Shown: in pieces, positions 63,601-64,000 of the stretch | Numbering within the stretch: position 1 is the stretch's first letter | Layout: each line of letters starts with the position of its first letter | From: DASYTH01 sp045806965 | GTDB lineage: Bacteria > Actinomycetota > Actinomycetes > Mycobacteriales > Pseudonocardiaceae | Reading direction: 5' to 3' | Length of the DNA: 64,000 bases | NCBI GenBank assembly: GCA_045806965.1 | Contig: JBJMIG010000001.1 | Coordinates: 45,981 to 109,980 of the forward strand | The notes under the pieces: model-generated | The model's input: the letters and a program-made list of their open reading frames with translations, nothing else | The model's database searches: none | What the model was told of the DNA's origin: nothing | Position numbers and translations under genes: made by a program

Positions 63601-63736
63601 CTCCCTGGTGGGTTTCGACCTTCAGGTCAACGACGCGACCGCCGGCACGAGAACCGCCGCCCGCACCTACCACGACCCCACTGGCCTGTCCTATCTCAAT
63701 ACTTCCCGCTGGAGCGTGGCCAAACTGACCGGATGA
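60617..63736 (+). CDS. Multidomain secreted GH10 endo-beta-1,4-xylanase
   Basis: The 1039-residue enzyme has a signal peptide (cleavage after TASA, about residue 30), two CBM4/9-like (CBM22-type) domains (about 35-180 and 190-345), a GH10 catalytic domain (about 355-690) and two CBM9-like domains (about 700-860 and 865-1039). The acid/base is E483 in AWDVVNEVVDE and the nucleophile E590 in VTELDIST. It cleaves xylan outside the cell; the CBM9 modules bind cellulose or xylan ends. GAAGGAC precedes the ATG. Two CGAAA-N-TTTCG boxes imply induction by xylo-oligosaccharides. Confidence 0.95.
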   Translation: MRTPTRVWIAGLALSGLLVPGAPLAPTASADNAVVAGYDFEDGTTQGWFGRGSAAVTATTESANGGTHALRTTGRTASWNGPSVELAAKLQTGATYAVSVHTRLITGTAASTLQLTVQRQPVGGGATAFDFVTNGAVTDAAWVELRGSYTVPTESSQLQLYVETANETAGFDLDDVTVTLTAPPPGGPPDEADIASDFEDDTAQGWVPRIGSETLAVSTADAHGGTHSLATTGRAGTFYGPARNLLGRVTKGKQYNFSVWVKLLPDQPASDLRMSIERRTAGTPSFQTVASAAGVTSAAWVRLAGSFTLGVDVDFLTVYVETANGTASFYLDDFARTFVRPKPIEQDIPSLKDVFADDFKIGTAVTPSNTLGVHAELIEKHFNSMTPGNAMKWDATEPAEDQFNFGDADAVANFASAQHIGLRGHTLVWHSQVPAWVFQHPDGTDLTSSPADKALLLQRITNHIRGVAGRYAGQIYAWDVVNEVVDEAQPDGLRRSRFFEIAGLDYIRVAFQVARQVAPQAKLYLNDFNTEYPRKRAAVFDLVRRLRAEGVPVDGIGHQLHVNVERQRIGEIEQSIVQFATLGVEQQVTELDISTYTNFVESVTTVPAETLALQGYRYRDLFDMFRRHTRELNSVTVWGVADDGTWLKNFPFPRLDLPLLFDEQLQSKPAYWGLVDPSRLPALNRQLPVPNGQVRVDGQREQEWELLPGTDVNSASGVGANFGVRWDAHTLFVDVEVTDRHRDLGDAVEIFVDQNNGKSPAYQADDARYRVSRFGLHGLGFRAETREVPNGYRVEAAIPLRPSGATDRAVGFDLRLRDGRRSPISWNDNLSGQDSDTSRWGTLTLVPSVAPVEAVRGTPVIDGVADRSWSRARSVATDVQVIGTAGARAVAKLMWDAGHLYVLATVTDPNLDESSQNTFEQDSIEIFVDPDNSKNAGYNDDDGQYRISFTNRQTLSSNFDAFAIADNLRSATRLVPGGYVVEASIELDTIHAHPGSLVGFDLQVNDATAGTRTAARTYHDPTGLSYLNTSRWSVAKLTG

Positions 63737-63753
63737 CCAGACGAATGTCTCCG

Positions 63754-64000
63754 TTCAGTGCCGGAGCACGTTGCGCATGGGTTTCTGTTGGGGGTCCACC
63801 CATTTTGGTGGTGTGAAGTAGGGGATACCACGTATTACGTGGATGGTCCATGGGGTGTTGTGCAGTGTTCGGTGGTGTCGGCGGCAGAGGAGAACCATAT
63901 TTGACAGATCAGTTGTGCCGCCGTCCACCCAGTGATGGATGTGATGTGCGTCTGTCCAGCGGGCGGGTAGGTGGCATCCGGGAAACGCGCAGCCCCGGTC
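63754..64000. repeat. Dispersed repeat: 3' part of DUF222-HNH gene, copy B
   Basis: This is the second copy of the repeat at 24461-24708, in the same orientation and about 39.3 kb away, with roughly 95 percent identity over the visible part. Confidence 0.9.
63755..64000 (-). CDS. DUF222/HNH endonuclease-signature protein (13E12-like), copy B, partial
   Basis: Only the last 81 codons and stop are in the window; the gene runs off the right edge. The frame encodes the HNH core (WTDAHHIHHWVDGGTTDLSN and the following CRRHHRTLH region) and ends NVLRH like copy A at 24462. A few codons differ from copy A, mostly at silent or conservative positions. Its stop is 18 bp from the convergent xylanase stop, a setting like that of copy A beside the CHAT gene. 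Confidence 0.85.
   Translation of the reverse strand, partial: DRGCAFPGCHLPARWTDAHHIHHWVDGGTTDLSNMVLLCRRHHRTLHNTPWTIHVIRGIPYFTPPKWVDPQQKPMRNVLRH

Overview
The window is GC-rich throughout, uses GTG and TTG starts freely, overlaps genes by 4 bp (ATGA/GTGA) and carries families typical of mycolata and their relatives (WXG100/EspG proteins, ECF42 sigma factor, DUF222-HNH proteins, F420-type LLM oxidoreductase, a mycobacterial-type EtfBA-IscS-MnmA block). This points to a filamentous actinobacterium, most likely order Pseudonocardiales; the genus cannot be fixed from the sequence. No rRNA, tRNA, CRISPR array or prophage was seen.

Left part (1-18,241): core-like DNA whose order and strand pattern match, from memory, the Mycobacterium tuberculosis Rv3038c-Rv3024c region: two methyltransferases, a hexapeptide acyltransferase, then a GT4/GH57/methyltransferase operon (the Rv3032-Rv3031-Rv3030 type that builds methylglucose lipopolysaccharide), divergent etfB-etfA, a cysteine desulfurase and mnmA. 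Extra genes sit inside it: an APC permease with an acetamidase/formamidase, a VOC protein, a nucleoside hydrolase, an alpha/beta hydrolase and an MFS exporter.

Middle part (18,242-33,481): a Cu/Zn SOD, a quinone oxidoreductase, a cytosolic subtilase next to a TPR-CHAT caspase-like protein, a DUF222-HNH element, a four-gene overlapping operon with an orphan, motif-degenerate QueA-like protein, a DevS/DevR-like two-component system behind a DevR/OsdR-like palindrome, a PIG-L deacetylase, and an ECF42 sigma factor with its DGPF partner.

Right part (33,591-63,736): mainly a plant-polysaccharide island. It has two complete ABC importers of the oligopeptide type, one ending in a GH1 beta-glucosidase and faced by a ROK repressor, the other divergent from a secreted expansin across a promoter with three palindromes including the classical CebR box. 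It also has a CBM32-beta-helix enzyme behind two tandem LacI-type palindromes with its LacI gene upstream, and a 1039-residue GH10 xylanase behind two CGAAA-N-TTTCG boxes. Within this island lie a permuted papain-like protein, a PPOX flavoprotein, an LLM oxidoreductase, and a WXG100-EspG-hydrolase-lipoprotein operon that looks like a type VII secretion module.

Repeats: a 21-bp tandem repeat occurs at three intergenic sites, and the DUF222-HNH gene reappears, about 95 percent identical, at the right edge. Many genes have a TANNNT box 6-8 bp before the start codon and no Shine-Dalgarno, implying widespread leaderless transcripts.
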